From an uncultured Desulfobacter sp. (GTDB taxonomy: Bacteria > Desulfobacterota > Desulfobacteria > Desulfobacterales > Desulfobacteraceae): DNA of 64,000 nt. The position numbers and the translations under genes are program-made. Positions within the stretch are counted from its first letter, which is position 1. Each line of letters opens with the position of its first letter. The notes beneath the pieces are model-generated. The model was not told where the DNA came from and ran no database searches. It worked only from the letters and a program-made list of their open reading frames with translations. The stretch lies in NCBI RefSeq assembly GCF_963666675.1, contig NZ_OY762929.1, positions 2,914,001 to 2,978,000 on the forward strand. Direction: 5' to 3'. Below, piece after piece: positions 53,341 through 63,463 of this stretch.

Positions 53341-56187
53341 GTGCAAAACTATCGTGAAGAAAACCTGGCCTCTCTGAAATCATCCAATCCAAAACTGCAT
53401 AAACAAGTAATCGACCATACACCAGTCGAAATCGGCACAATCCTTCCTACCCCCACCGGTCCGACATTACGATTTCATAAGCCCGGAGAAAAATTCAATT
53501 TCCTCTGCGATGAAAATGACGTATTAGGCGCGGTTCAACAAAATTTTCCCATGCTGAAAAAGGAGGAAAGTTTAAACAAGACCGTATGCATCCTTACGGG
53601 CATGGGACTTGGATACCGTCCCCTGGCTGCTCTGGAAATGCGCTCGGACATGTACCGGATGATGGTTGTCGAACCCTCTTTGGATATATTTTGCACCGCT
53701 TTAACCTATATAGATTTGCGCCCGCTTTTCTCATCTGGAAAAGTAACGTTTTTTGTGGGAGATATTGACTGGCAGGAATTCGGCGAAACGTTAATCAGCG
53801 CCCCAATTTCCGTAAATATTTTCTTCAGCAATTATATGGTCCAGTTTGACTGGAATAAAACGCTTTACACCGAGGCGGTCAACAAAGCAAGGGCCTATGC
53901 AACCAAAGCCATTTCAGCCAAAGGCGTGTTCGATAAATGCGGCGAACAGCTATTTAGAAACAGAATCCGGAATATGGCATTATTCCGGGAAGCCCGCAAT
54001 GTGGATGTCCTAAAAGGAGCGTTTCGCGGAAAGCCTGCTATTTTGGTTTCTGCCGGCCCTTCTTTGGATCAAAGTATGGCACAATTAAAAATGGCCATGG
54101 GACGGTGCGTTATTATCGCGGTTGATTCTGCGGCTGTTCCTCTTTTGAATAACGGAATCATTCCCGATTTTGTAACGACCCTTGATTTTCGGGATCACAA
54201 TTCCGATAAATTATCTCCACATCTAATAAAAGACTCACCATTCTCCCTTGTGGCTGTTATTTCCTCATCGGTTCCAACGGCCAGAAGACTGTCTTTAAAC
54301 CATCTTTTTTATTGTTTTCAGGATAATGACACCCAGCAATGGATGATTGACGCGCTGAAAGTACAACATCAAATGAAGCCTGCCGGTACAGTTGCCTCTC
54401 TTTCTCTTTCATTTGCCCAGATGATTGACGCCGATCCAATTATAATGGTTGGGCACGATTTCGCATTAATTTCTGACAATGCCGATCATGTAAAAGGTAC
54501 CGTATTTAATCATAATTGGCACAAAGGCAAAAATCTAATCAATGTTAAAGGTGTCGATGGAAACATGGTTAAAACCCAGGATTTTTTGCTCGAATTCAAA
54601 CAGACCTTTGAGCAAATTATGACGCAGCAACCCTGTAAATATATCAATGCGACAGCTGCCGGTGCGCATATTGAAGGCACGATTGTTCAAAATTTTGAGG
54701 ATGTGCTTAAAAATGATTTAATGCAAAACATAAATGTGGAAACGATTATCGTATCTGCATTAAAAAAACGACCTGGTGTATCCCTTTCTAAATTTCTAAA
54801 AACCGCACAATACCAGCTTCAGGAAGCAAAAAAACGACTTAAACAAGTTAATTCTATTCTATCAACCAATGAAAAAATCGTTCATTTTTTAGACAAACAA
54901 TCCGTTTCCTCATCTAAAAAAATTACGTCTTTCGCCAAGCTTCCCAAACAGGTCCGGACTCATAAACAAAATATTTTAAAAGCCCGAAACAGATTAAAAC
55001 CCTTTTTACCCATAGAGGAAGTCGCCGCTAAAATGATCAATGAGGCCAGGGTTGTCCAGGAAATTGAAAAAGCCAATACCTATTTTGAAATGATAACAAA
55101 GGAAGCAAAAGTTATAGCTCTTGAGATGGGAGGATATCGAAAAGGGTTGACGGTTTTTAATGAAGAGGTTGGAAATCTTGTCTTTTTTTTGCAACAAGAA
55201 GACCAATTCCTTTCAGATTTAAATTCAGATTTGCCTTTTCCAGCCAATAACGCACTGGCACTTGCCGAACTTTACCTGAGAGAAATGTGTCCTGTAAAAG
55301 CCATTAATATATTGGAACTTATTTTTTCAAAAGGGGAAAAAGCGTCCATGGACGCAGACAAATCCAAAATCTTTATGGCAATTGCAAGAGCACAACTGTT
55401 AAATTTTGAGTCAGCTGAAAAATGGTGGGGGACAAGCATTGCAGAGGATAATTCTGCGATCAGGAAGGAATTAGCGGCACAACGAAGGAAATTGGGAGCG
55501 TATTGGATAAAAAGACTTACAGAATCAAAGATACCACGATATTTGGAATGGGCCCTGCGTTCTTGTCAAGAAAAAGAATTTGTTCTTAAAGCAAAACAAG
55601 CAACCTGGGAAATGACGATTAAATGGCTTTCCCAATGGCTTGAAACGGATAATAATATCGATTTAGCAGAGAAGATTTTAGAATTATGGGCACCTATTTG
55701 TAACCAAACCCCCGAGTGGCATTATTGGCGAGCACGATGTATGGTCAAAAGGGATGATAAGATTGCCGCAGCACGCTATCTGGAAAAACATTTGCTTGGA
55801 CCGAATCACTCACAACATTCAAACGAATCGTCATATCCTGAATGGCTCGCTTTTTTAGCCAGACTGTTAATGGAAACAGATCAATTTGACTACGGGATTC
55901 AAAAACTCACACAAGCCGTATCGCTGGACCCGAATCAGGCTGCATTGTGGGAAGAGCTTGGGGATACTTTTTTTGAACATGAGGACTTTGCTTCAGCCGC
56001 TGTGGCCTACGAAAAATGTTTCATTGCTTTACCTGAAAAGGTTCATGTCTTAAAAAAATTTGGTGATTGCTATTTAAAACAAGGATTTATTGAAGCGGCA
56101 GAAACAGCATACCAAACAGTACTACAAAAAGATCCTGCCAATGAATCAGCACAGTCGGCACTTAAAGAATTAAAAGAAACGCCATAA
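53341..56187 (+). CDS. DUF115/MptE-like protein with C-terminal TPRs
   Basis: A 948-residue protein starting at GTG 53341, with GGAG ten bases before it. The central DUF115 domain reads GKPAILVSAGPSLDQSMAQL near residue 230, VTTLDFRDHNSD near 280, and IIMVGHDFAL near 370. This 6-hydroxymethylpterin pyrophosphokinase-like fold is shared with Maf flagellin glycosylation factors. The last 300 residues carry TPR-like repeats (DEAIGK-type AQSALKELKE at the end). The layout suggests a role in protein glycosylation or surface-glycan assembly, in line with the sugar genes beyond the IS element. Confidence 0.85.
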   Translation: MQNYREENLASLKSSNPKLHKQVIDHTPVEIGTILPTPTGPTLRFHKPGEKFNFLCDENDVLGAVQQNFPMLKKEESLNKTVCILTGMGLGYRPLAALEMRSDMYRMMVVEPSLDIFCTALTYIDLRPLFSSGKVTFFVGDIDWQEFGETLISAPISVNIFFSNYMVQFDWNKTLYTEAVNKARAYATKAISAKGVFDKCGEQLFRNRIRNMALFREARNVDVLKGAFRGKPAILVSAGPSLDQSMAQLKMAMGRCVIIAVDSAAVPLLNNGIIPDFVTTLDFRDHNSDKLSPHLIKDSPFSLVAVISSSVPTARRLSLNHLFYCFQDNDTQQWMIDALKVQHQMKPAGTVASLSLSFAQMIDADPIIMVGHDFALISDNADHVKGTVFNHNWHKGKNLINVKGVDGNMVKTQDFLLEFKQTFEQIMTQQPCKYINATAAGAHIEGTIVQNFEDVLKNDLMQNINVETIIVSALKKRPGVSLSKFLKTAQYQLQEAKKRLKQVNSILSTNEKIVHFLDKQSVSSSKKITSFAKLPKQVRTHKQNILKARNRLKPFLPIEEVAAKMINEARVVQEIEKANTYFEMITKEAKVIALEMGGYRKGLTVFNEEVGNLVFFLQQEDQFLSDLNSDLPFPANNALALAELYLREMCPVKAINILELIFSKGEKASMDADKSKIFMAIARAQLLNFESAEKWWGTSIAEDNSAIRKELAAQRRKLGAYWIKRLTESKIPRYLEWALRSCQEKEFVLKAKQATWEMTIKWLSQWLETDNNIDLAEKILELWAPICNQTPEWHYWRARCMVKRDDKIAAARYLEKHLLGPNHSQHSNESSYPEWLAFLARLLMETDQFDYGIQKLTQAVSLDPNQAALWEELGDTFFEHEDFASAAVAYEKCFIALPEKVHVLKKFGDCYLKQGFIEAAETAYQTVLQKDPANESAQSALKELKETP

Positions 56188-56208
56188 ATGGTGTCTTTAA
56201 AATAGTAT

Positions 56209-58090
56209 CCTAAAAATCGTATAAAGCGTACACTTTAAACCCTAAGACCGATCGATAAGCACAGATTTAATTGAAAAACCGTGCTTTTTTCTTGCCCTTT
56301 TAAAATGCACGTATTATATTTATACATACACTTTAAAAGGGGATTTATCCATGTCTAAACCAATAACAAGGAAAAATCACGTTGGAGAGCGGCGTGAAAA
56401 GCGTCCGAATGGTGACATTTACGTCTATGAACGGATAACGGCCTACAACGAAAAGACCAGGAAGACATATACGGTCAGTCAAAAACTCAAAGGCAAAATC
56501 AAGTCGGGAACCCAAAAAATTGTGCCGACTCGTCCGAAAAAACGCAAAGGAGAAGGAATCATTGCCGGTGCAACACGGCAGCATACTGGACTCACGGACA
56601 TCTTAGAATGGGTTGGAAAGTCGTCTGGTATTGATGATGATGTATATGCTTCATTCAGTGAGGGCGATGCCGCAAAGATATTGTCTATCGCACGTTACTG
56701 GATCGGATCCGGCGGTAATACGCTGCCACGCCTTGAAAGTTGGCAAGTGATGCACCCACTTCCATATCATGAAGGAATCACGGAAGACGTGTATGGCAAT
56801 CTGTTTAAAAATGTTGGACGAAATGAAGAAGGCGTTCAACGCTATTTTTCAGCTCGAACTGAACACTTGGGGAAATCTCCTGTGGTAGCGTTTGATTCGA
56901 CCACAATCTCGACCTATTCTGAAAATCAGTCGGAGGCAAGACAAGGGTTCAACAAAGCTCAAGACGGACTCAACACGATCAAGCTTTTAACCCTATATTC
57001 CGTGAAGTCCGGCGAACCAATAGCCTTCTCCAAACAACCAGGCAATGTTCCGGATGTTATCTCTATTGAAAACACTCTGACACAACTTAAATGCCTCCAT
57101 CTTGAAAAACCTCTGGTTGTCACTGATAACGGCTACTATAGCCAGAAAAACATGATGGAATTTTCCTTACGCAATGTGAAATTTTTGACCCTGGTTGATC
57201 CCAACATTACCTGGATCCGTCAGACAGTTGATGCTCTTCGCCCAAGTATAGCGAATATGTCCAGCACCTGCCCGTTTGATCCGTCAATTTGTGGCGCAAC
57301 TTCGTGCTTAACACACCAGTTCAGTAAAGTTCGCCAGCGGTCACGCAACGGCATAGCTGCCGGTGAAAAAGAGACATTCTCACGCCGCCTGTATGTCCAC
57401 ATTTATTATTCCCCTGACAATGAAGCCAAGAAAGAACTCGCCTTTCGCAAGGATTTACTTGACCTAAAGATGCTGATGGAAGAGAACACAACAGAATTTA
57501 CGGAATCAGCGCAAAGAAAAATAGACAAGTACCTGACAAGCTCCAGAAAGGGGCGGGGGGGACAGTTGAAGGTTGGGTTCAACGATGAGGCCATTGCCGA
57601 AGCAAAGAAATACTTTGGCTATTTCGCCCTTGTCAGCAATCAGGCTATGGACACATTTACAGCGCTTGAAAACTACCGGCTGCGTGAAAAAATTGAAGAA
57701 CTTTTTGCCGTTCAAAAGGGGAGACTCGACGGCGCTCGGCCGCGCACATGGTATCCAGACAATTTGCGTGGGAGACAATTTACACAATTTGTCTCTCTGG
57801 GTTATCATTGTTTTTTGACAAAAAAAATAAAGGAAATACAATCCAGGCTGAGGGAAAAAGAATCCGGGAAAACCCAATCACTTATCAAGCTCGAAAAAAA
57901 GCTGGAGAACTGGATTGCACAACGTTCGCTTTATCAGATTTTGGATTGGTTTGACTGTATCGAAACCACAAAGATACAGACTGCCATGGGAAATTATCGA
58001 TGGTCCACCGAATCAGTCGCCAGAGATAGGCTGTTTTTGAAGTATCTGGGGGTATGCCCCGAATAGTGTACGCTTTATACGATTTTCAGG
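56209..58090 (+). mobile_element. complete IS1634-type (IS4 superfamily) insertion sequence
   Basis: The ends are inverted repeats beginning CCTRAAAATCGTATAAAGCG (left A, right G at R), 25 of the first 26 bases matching. A 7-bp direct repeat ATAGTAT lies at 56202-56208 and 58091-58097, so both ends and a target duplication are intact. The element sits in the short gap between the DUF115 gene and glf, which converge, and disrupts neither. Its freshness suggests recent transposition. Confidence 0.93.
56351..58066 (+). CDS. tnp: IS1634-type DDE transposase
   Basis: A 571-residue transposase. The catalytic aspartates are in VVAFDSTTISTYS near residue 180 and LVVTDNGYYSQKN near 258, and the glutamate is in the YREK signature: Y-2-R-3-E-6-K spelled YRLREKIEELFAVQK near 437. 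The long insertion between the second D and E is typical of IS4-superfamily IS1634. The frame is intact, so it is likely functional. The N-terminus (RREKRPNGDIYVYERITAY) is a basic DNA-binding region. Confidence 0.94.
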   Translation: MSKPITRKNHVGERREKRPNGDIYVYERITAYNEKTRKTYTVSQKLKGKIKSGTQKIVPTRPKKRKGEGIIAGATRQHTGLTDILEWVGKSSGIDDDVYASFSEGDAAKILSIARYWIGSGGNTLPRLESWQVMHPLPYHEGITEDVYGNLFKNVGRNEEGVQRYFSARTEHLGKSPVVAFDSTTISTYSENQSEARQGFNKAQDGLNTIKLLTLYSVKSGEPIAFSKQPGNVPDVISIENTLTQLKCLHLEKPLVVTDNGYYSQKNMMEFSLRNVKFLTLVDPNITWIRQTVDALRPSIANMSSTCPFDPSICGATSCLTHQFSKVRQRSRNGIAAGEKETFSRRLYVHIYYSPDNEAKKELAFRKDLLDLKMLMEENTTEFTESAQRKIDKYLTSSRKGRGGQLKVGFNDEAIAEAKKYFGYFALVSNQAMDTFTALENYRLREKIEELFAVQKGRLDGARPRTWYPDNLRGRQFTQFVSLGYHCFLTKKIKEIQSRLREKESGKTQSLIKLEKKLENWIAQRSLYQILDWFDCIETTKIQTAMGNYRWSTESVARDRLFLKYLGVCPE

Positions 58091-58119
58091 ATAGTATAGG
58101 CCAAACCCTGCTTTGATGA

Positions 58120-59289
58120 TCATATGGCTGTATCCTGATGGTGGACGCTATCTTCTTTTTTTATTCGCTCAAAAAGATTTAAAGCCTTTTCAATGGCTGT
58201 GTCCATATCCCAGTACCTGTATAATCCCAATCGACCGGTAACGATTAAGTTTGGTTTCTGTTTGGCCTTGTGAAGATATTTTTTTAAACGCTCATTATTA
58301 TAACTATCGTTGACGGGATAAAAAGCCTCAACGCCTTGCTGCCATGCTTGAGGGTATTCACGGCAAAGAACGGTTTGCGGTGCGTTAAAAATTTCCGTTT
58401 TTTCCGGATGATAATGTTTAAATTCATGAATACGTGTAAAAGGAACGCTTTCATCCGAATAATTAACAACGGACGTGCCTTGATAATCTGATACTTTTTG
58501 GGTTTCCCACTCAAAATTCAGGGACCGCCATTCTAATGCGCCAAACCGGTAATCAAAAAGCCGGTCAATCATTCCTGTATAGATAATCTTACAGGTTGAC
58601 GGTATGTCATGGGCGATCTCTTCATATGGGGTATTCAACTTTAATTCAATGTTCCTATGGGCTAAAAGTCTGTCAAAAAGTCGACCATACCCATCCAATG
58701 GTATACCCTGGTAAAGATCATTAAAATAATTAGCATTATAGTTATAACGAACCGGTAAACGCGAAATAATATCTACAGGCAGCAATGCGGGATCTTTTCC
58801 CCATTGTTTGCGGGTATAGCCTTTTATAAAAGCATCGTACAGCTTCAACCCAATGGAAGCGATTGCTTTTTCTTCAAGATTTTTGGGAACATTTATGCCG
58901 CAAGAACTTATCTCTTTGTTTAAAAATTCAATTGCTTCATTTGGGCTAAAATTTTTATCAAAAAAATCATTGATGGTTTTCAGGTTAATGGGCATCTGAT
59001 AGATACGGTGTTTAAATAACGCCATTACCTTGTGCTGATAATTAGAAAATTCGCCAAATCTACAGATGTAGTCCCAAACATTTTTTTTTGATGTATGGAA
59101 AATATGAGATCCATATTTATGGATTTCAATACCGGTTGCAGAATCAATATCAGAAAAACTGTTGCCGCCAATATGAGACCGCTTTTCCACAACAAGTACT
59201 TTTTTGTCCAGAACGCGTGCAATCCTTTCGGCAAGCACGGAACCGCTAAAGCCGCTGCCGACAATACAATAGGAAAGACCGCTATACAT
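58120..59289 (-). CDS. glf: UDP-galactopyranose mutase
   Basis: A 389-residue flavoenzyme converting UDP-galactopyranose to UDP-galactofuranose. The FAD motif is YCIVGSGFSGSVLAERIA, followed by VVEKRSHIGGNS and the substrate-side GYTRKQWGKDP and YTGMIDRLFDYRFGALEWRS. The tail has GRLGLYRYWDMDTAIEKAL. I use ATG 59289; a TTG six bases upstream is possible. With the GlfT2-like enzyme nearby it supplies galactofuranose to a surface polymer. Confidence 0.95.
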   Translation of the reverse strand: MYSGLSYCIVGSGFSGSVLAERIARVLDKKVLVVEKRSHIGGNSFSDIDSATGIEIHKYGSHIFHTSKKNVWDYICRFGEFSNYQHKVMALFKHRIYQMPINLKTINDFFDKNFSPNEAIEFLNKEISSCGINVPKNLEEKAIASIGLKLYDAFIKGYTRKQWGKDPALLPVDIISRLPVRYNYNANYFNDLYQGIPLDGYGRLFDRLLAHRNIELKLNTPYEEIAHDIPSTCKIIYTGMIDRLFDYRFGALEWRSLNFEWETQKVSDYQGTSVVNYSDESVPFTRIHEFKHYHPEKTEIFNAPQTVLCREYPQAWQQGVEAFYPVNDSYNNERLKKYLHKAKQKPNLIVTGRLGLYRYWDMDTAIEKALNLFERIKKEDSVHHQDTAI

Positions 59290-59518
59290 TTTCAACCAAG
59301 GCCACTACCGTACATGGGGCGGCATCTGATTTGGCAACTTGCAATGGCGCAACTATGATTTGCTTAAACAAAGCGTTTGCCCATACATGATTCAAATCCA
59401 TATCTTCCAATAAAATAATAGGCCGGTCCCCTTGTAAAAAAGATTTGTGAGCTTTTCTCCCGGTCTGCCTATGTAAAAAAGATGCTGTGGAATCAGTTTA
59501 TTTTGTTTCTTTTGCCAA
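59290..59518. other. gap holding an unassigned 71-codon open piece
   Basis: Between glf and the glycosyltransferase gene, the minus strand is open for 71 codons (59282-59497) and reads GRKAHKSFLQGDRPIILLED then MDLNHVWANALFKQIIVAPL before overlapping the glf start. It has no start codon near its beginning and no binding site. It may be the tail of a lost gene. I see no repeat. Confidence 0.35.
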
Positions 59519-60319
59519 CTATTTTTCATCAAGGTATTTTCGTGCCTGCATCACAAGTGCTGAGGATTCTGTGTACAAAGTGTTCCAGTTCTCAGGTGCA
59601 TGATTGTCAATTTTTCGTTCATTATCATGAATGCGGACATTGGCAAGGACCTTGGGGATGTGGATGAACCGTGCGCCATTCATGGCAAATCGCAGAAACA
59701 TCTCGTGATCCTGGGGCTTGATTGTTTCATTATAATATCCGATTCGATCATGCAGTTCTCTGCGATACAACTTACATATCCCGCAGAAATACCAATGGCA
59801 GAAGGTCTCTTCAAAGTCATACTCCGGCAGTAAAAATTGCCGTAAAATTCTCCCTGTATCATCTACGATGTGCATATCGGCATAAACAAAGTCCGCAATG
59901 TTTTTTTCCAACCCGGAGGCCAGCTCAGATAGGGCAGAAGGAAAGAGCACATCATCTGAGGCGATAAACGTGCAATATTTTCCAGTGGCCTTTTGAAAAC
60001 CGGTATTGAGGGCAGCGCCAAGACCTTTGTTTTCAGAATGATGAATGATTCGTAAAGTTCTGCCTTTGGGGGGATATCGAAGATGCTCATGCCTTTCCAC
60101 TGTCTCTGATTCTTGGTTGTAATTACATGCATAGGAGACCCTGTCTGAAGATAGTGCATTCTCATAATTGTCCAAAACATCACGGGTCGCGTCTGTGGAT
60201 GCGTCATTAATAACAATAATCTCTATTTCGGGCCAATCCTGAAACCAAATTGAATCCAGACAGATTGCCAGGTATCCACATTGGTTATATGAGGGAACAA
60301 TCACTGAAATACGATTCAT
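59519..60319 (-). CDS. family 2 glycosyltransferase
   Basis: A 266-residue GT-A fold enzyme. It opens ISVIVPSYNQCGYLAICLDS, then IEIIVINDASTDATRDVL (the donor Asp), NKGLGAALNTGFQKATG and the metal-binding FIASDDVLFPSAL. No membrane helix is present. It transfers a sugar from a nucleotide donor; which one is unknown. It follows the GlfT2-like gene on the same strand in the glycan cluster. Confidence 0.92.
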   Translation of the reverse strand: MNRISVIVPSYNQCGYLAICLDSIWFQDWPEIEIIVINDASTDATRDVLDNYENALSSDRVSYACNYNQESETVERHEHLRYPPKGRTLRIIHHSENKGLGAALNTGFQKATGKYCTFIASDDVLFPSALSELASGLEKNIADFVYADMHIVDDTGRILRQFLLPEYDFEETFCHWYFCGICKLYRRELHDRIGYYNETIKPQDHEMFLRFAMNGARFIHIPKVLANVRIHDNERKIDNHAPENWNTLYTESSALVMQARKYLDEK

Positions 60320-60381
60320 AATATCCTTTTCATTTCTTGATTACCTTGAAGCCGCTTAATGTGGAATCGGTGTTGAGCAAA

Positions 60382-61878
60382 TTAAACAAGCCCTAAACGT
60401 TTTTTCCAAAAGTCCACAGATGTATACGCCACTGCTGCCGACTTCCATTGGGTTTTTAAATTATTGTAAAAAACAACATATTTCAGTATCGCCAGAACGG
60501 CTCGAACCCATAGAAAAAATAGTGGTATTTTTTTTTCAAAATCATTTTTTATCGATTCCATCAAGACTTGATCGTTTGTTTCTTTTAGCCAACAAGGCCC
60601 CTTCAAACAATCTTGCACACCATGAACAAAGGCAAGCAAAAAACCTGACCGTCTCGTACAAAACTCTTTTAAGGCTTCTGAAAAAATGCCACGGGCCGTG
60701 TGGGACAATGTAACATTTTGAAGCATTCGAACGATCAGCATATTTCTAACCCAATAGTAACGTTTTGCAAGGTCAAAACTCATAAAATCGGGATGATGAA
60801 CACAGACGCCTGCCTGAATATCAATGGACATTTTTTTTGTAAGACGCAGCCCAAATTCTATATCATCGGCCTTTATAAAAAAGGGTAAAATCATCCCGAT
60901 GTCCTGAACTATCTCAAGGGGGAAAGCAAAAAACCAGAACCCTCCATATTGGGCGCCACACCACTGCTGCCAGAATGATAAGCCATCAGCATGCCCAAGA
61001 TTTATCCCACAATGCTGGGGAATCACCTGCAGCAAATTTACAGGATCTATATCAGCACCTGCTTCATTTAAGTAACAAGGGCTCTCCAAGGACATAAGCG
61101 CTCCGGCGATGGCCGTCCCCGAAGAATATTCAAAATGTTTTTTAGTGCGAAGCAGTGTCTCCGTATCCAATTGAACATCATCATCCATGAGTATTGCATG
61201 GGTACACTCTCCTTGCGCCAACAAGGCCAAAAGGCCTCGACTGAAACCGCCTGCCCCGCCCAAATTTTGATTTGGAATAAGACAATAACTGTCGGGAATT
61301 TGATCAGCAGACAGCGTGCGTGCGTTATCCACTACAACAACATGCAGGTCTTTCAAAAAAGGGTCGTCGTAAATTTTCCAAAGGATCCTTAAAAGTTCAC
61401 GTTCCCTTTTATATGTACATACAACTAATCCAAGCTGGACAGCAGCTCCGGCATTGTTTTCACAAATGTATTCTCCATTTCGGAAGGTACTGTTTGATGC
61501 CAAAGAACGCAAAACCGGATATACCCGTCCTGTTGTTTCAGGTAATTGAGGCATTAAAAAATCGTAATATTTTTCAAGGTCAGTATCCAAGCACAAACGA
61601 TTTAGCAAAACCACCTTACGACCGCTTTTACCATGAAAAACGAAAGAAACATCAAAACTGCCTTTTAAAAAAAGACGGCATGCCAGTCTCCCCACGGATA
61701 TGGGCCACCCGCCTGTTCCAATAAAACATGCATTGTAAAAAGAATCCAATGTACATATGCTGCCCTTTTTTAGTGTGCATCCGCCATCAGGATCAATATA
61801 GTGCTCTCCATCTATCTGAAAATACAGTGGCTGCAAAGCAGAAGATTTTGATAATCTGATTCTTTGAAGCAGTGGCAA
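60382..61878 (-). CDS. galactofuranosyltransferase GlfT2-like enzyme
   Basis: A 498-residue glycosyltransferase. The first 150 residues form a beta-rich domain as in GlfT2, then the catalytic domain has LVVCTYKRERELLRILWKI, NLGGAGGFSRGLLALLAQGE and the metal site AILMDDDVQLDTET. Later, KADDIEFGLRLTKK and HHPDFMSFDLAKRYYWVRNM are also GlfT2-like. GlfT2 builds galactofuranan chains. The mutase gene glf in the same cluster supports that substrate. Confidence 0.88.
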   Translation of the reverse strand: MPLLQRIRLSKSSALQPLYFQIDGEHYIDPDGGCTLKKGSICTLDSFYNACFIGTGGWPISVGRLACRLFLKGSFDVSFVFHGKSGRKVVLLNRLCLDTDLEKYYDFLMPQLPETTGRVYPVLRSLASNSTFRNGEYICENNAGAAVQLGLVVCTYKRERELLRILWKIYDDPFLKDLHVVVVDNARTLSADQIPDSYCLIPNQNLGGAGGFSRGLLALLAQGECTHAILMDDDVQLDTETLLRTKKHFEYSSGTAIAGALMSLESPCYLNEAGADIDPVNLLQVIPQHCGINLGHADGLSFWQQWCGAQYGGFWFFAFPLEIVQDIGMILPFFIKADDIEFGLRLTKKMSIDIQAGVCVHHPDFMSFDLAKRYYWVRNMLIVRMLQNVTLSHTARGIFSEALKEFCTRRSGFLLAFVHGVQDCLKGPCWLKETNDQVLMESIKNDFEKKIPLFFLWVRAVLAILKYVVFYNNLKTQWKSAAVAYTSVDFWKKRLGLV

Positions 61879-61911
61879 TGCTATTTTTTCCTTAACAGCT
61901 CAAACATGATT

Positions 61912-62682
61912 CTAAGTGAATAAACAGTCCAGGTTCACCCTTGGTAAATTTTCAAGATTACCACCGCGTGTGGCGTTATACAGCACCCCCCCTTTTTTTA
62001 AGATAGCCTGTTCTGCGGTTTTAAAAGCCAGGGCCTGACGTTCGAGGTTTGGTTCATACCACTTTTCTCCGGGTGCCCTATAATCCGGATGAAAATGGTT
62101 ATGTTCATTGGCGTGGGTATAGACGGAAAATGTTTGCCCATTGGGCTTTTCAACTTTGTTCGGCAGACGAAAAGAGAAATCTATGCCGATCAAATAAAAC
62201 TGTGTAATCCCCATGAAACTTGCCATCTGAAGCATTAGATATATTACTGTGTTCCCGCTATAAAGAACATCGAGTGCATCACTTGAAAAACTTGGCGGCT
62301 CAGGCCATGAATTCTCAAAATAACACCGATAATAGATACCGTTTGTTAGGGGTATATCCAACGTCTTCATGTATGTGGTGTATATTTTGGTCATTCCATG
62401 CAGATTATTTATCTCTCCAGCGTTTTGCTGTGCAACAAGTCCGTCTTCAACCATGTAATAGGTGGGACGCCATTGGGTTTGATCAAAGGCCAAATAAATT
62501 TTATTACATGCAAAGCTGATTTCCCCTTGCAATAAATTCAAATCAGAAATTGTAAGGCTTGGACCATTACCAATAAAAAAAGCACGTTTTCCCTGGTGAA
62601 TATTACGAAGCGCAGTTAATTTCTGGGTGCTGGGTGGAATCGTAAAATGAACAAGTATATCCTTTTTCTCAACAAAGCTCAT
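61912..62682 (-). CDS. MptE-like/DUF115 domain protein
   Basis: A 256-residue protein with the 6-hydroxymethylpterin pyrophosphokinase-like fold: GKRAFFIGNGPSLTISDLNL near residue 33, TYYMVEDGLVA near 80 and FYLIGIDFSFRLPN near 155. Proteins like it occur in surface-glycan clusters and may handle an activated sugar or a phosphorylated linker. It shares the fold of the central domain of the 948-residue protein across the IS element. It begins seven bases after the phosphatase gene. Confidence 0.84.
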   Translation of the reverse strand: MSFVEKKDILVHFTIPPSTQKLTALRNIHQGKRAFFIGNGPSLTISDLNLLQGEISFACNKIYLAFDQTQWRPTYYMVEDGLVAQQNAGEINNLHGMTKIYTTYMKTLDIPLTNGIYYRCYFENSWPEPPSFSSDALDVLYSGNTVIYLMLQMASFMGITQFYLIGIDFSFRLPNKVEKPNGQTFSVYTHANEHNHFHPDYRAPGEKWYEPNLERQALAFKTAEQAILKKGGVLYNATRGGNLENLPRVNLDCLFT

Positions 62683-62689
62683 AATCTTT

Positions 62690-63463
62690 TTACCACTTCA
62701 GGATTTTTTTCATACACTCTGCAAGTTCAGGGTTCGCAGCCATGACATCCAGACTCATCGGATGCCGTCCTTGCCGCATGATACAAATACCGCCTGCGCC
62801 TTTAACCAATGCAGCGCCTGCCGCCACATCCCATACCATGATATCTCGTTCTAAGTAAGCATCAAGCCGTCCTTCTGCGACCCAGGCAAGAGAAAGGGCT
62901 GCGGTGCCAAGCATACGTACCTTTTTAAATTCTTCGGCAAAAGCCAAAAACCAGTTTACAGACGCTGACGACAGGTTAGATAGCAAGGGAAAACCTGTGG
63001 CCAGGACAGCCTTGTTTATTTTTACAATATTGCCCACATGCATTATTTGATTATCTACCCGGCTCTGATTCCCTGCGGAAACAAACGTACGGTTACGAGC
63101 GATATCATGAATGACACCGACTACCGGGTTTCCTTTGCGCCATAAAGCAATGGATATACAATAGAGAGGGATACCTTTAAAAAAATTCATGCTGCCGTCC
63201 AATGGATCAACAATCCAGACCACATCTTTGGCAAACAGTTGATGCGTTTCAATATCCTCCTCACTTAAACAACAAATCCCCGTTGCTTTGCTGAGCCGGA
63301 TGCTCAATTCACGACTCAGCATTAAATCTGCATTAAGTTTGATATCTTTTTCATTTTCATGAAATATCTGTTGGTTGCCAATATTTGACGCTACCAGAGA
63401 ATTCAGTGAGTCCAGGACAATATCAACGGCTAATTGGGCCAACTGCGCATTGGATTGAGTCAA
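62690..63463 (-). CDS. inositol-monophosphatase-family sugar phosphatase
   Basis: A 257-residue metal-dependent phosphatase. The metal sites are LSEEDIETHQ near residue 68 and WIVDPLDGSMNFFKGIPLY near 87, and the third is VWDVAAGAALVKGAGG near 210, all signature motifs of the family (IMPase, CysQ, HisN). In this cluster it may remove a phosphate from a sugar or polyol intermediate. Its start overlaps the SIS-domain gene by four bases. Confidence 0.9.
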   Translation of the reverse strand: MTQSNAQLAQLAVDIVLDSLNSLVASNIGNQQIFHENEKDIKLNADLMLSRELSIRLSKATGICCLSEEDIETHQLFAKDVVWIVDPLDGSMNFFKGIPLYCISIALWRKGNPVVGVIHDIARNRTFVSAGNQSRVDNQIMHVGNIVKINKAVLATGFPLLSNLSSASVNWFLAFAEEFKKVRMLGTAALSLAWVAEGRLDAYLERDIMVWDVAAGAALVKGAGGICIMRQGRHPMSLDVMAANPELAECMKKILKW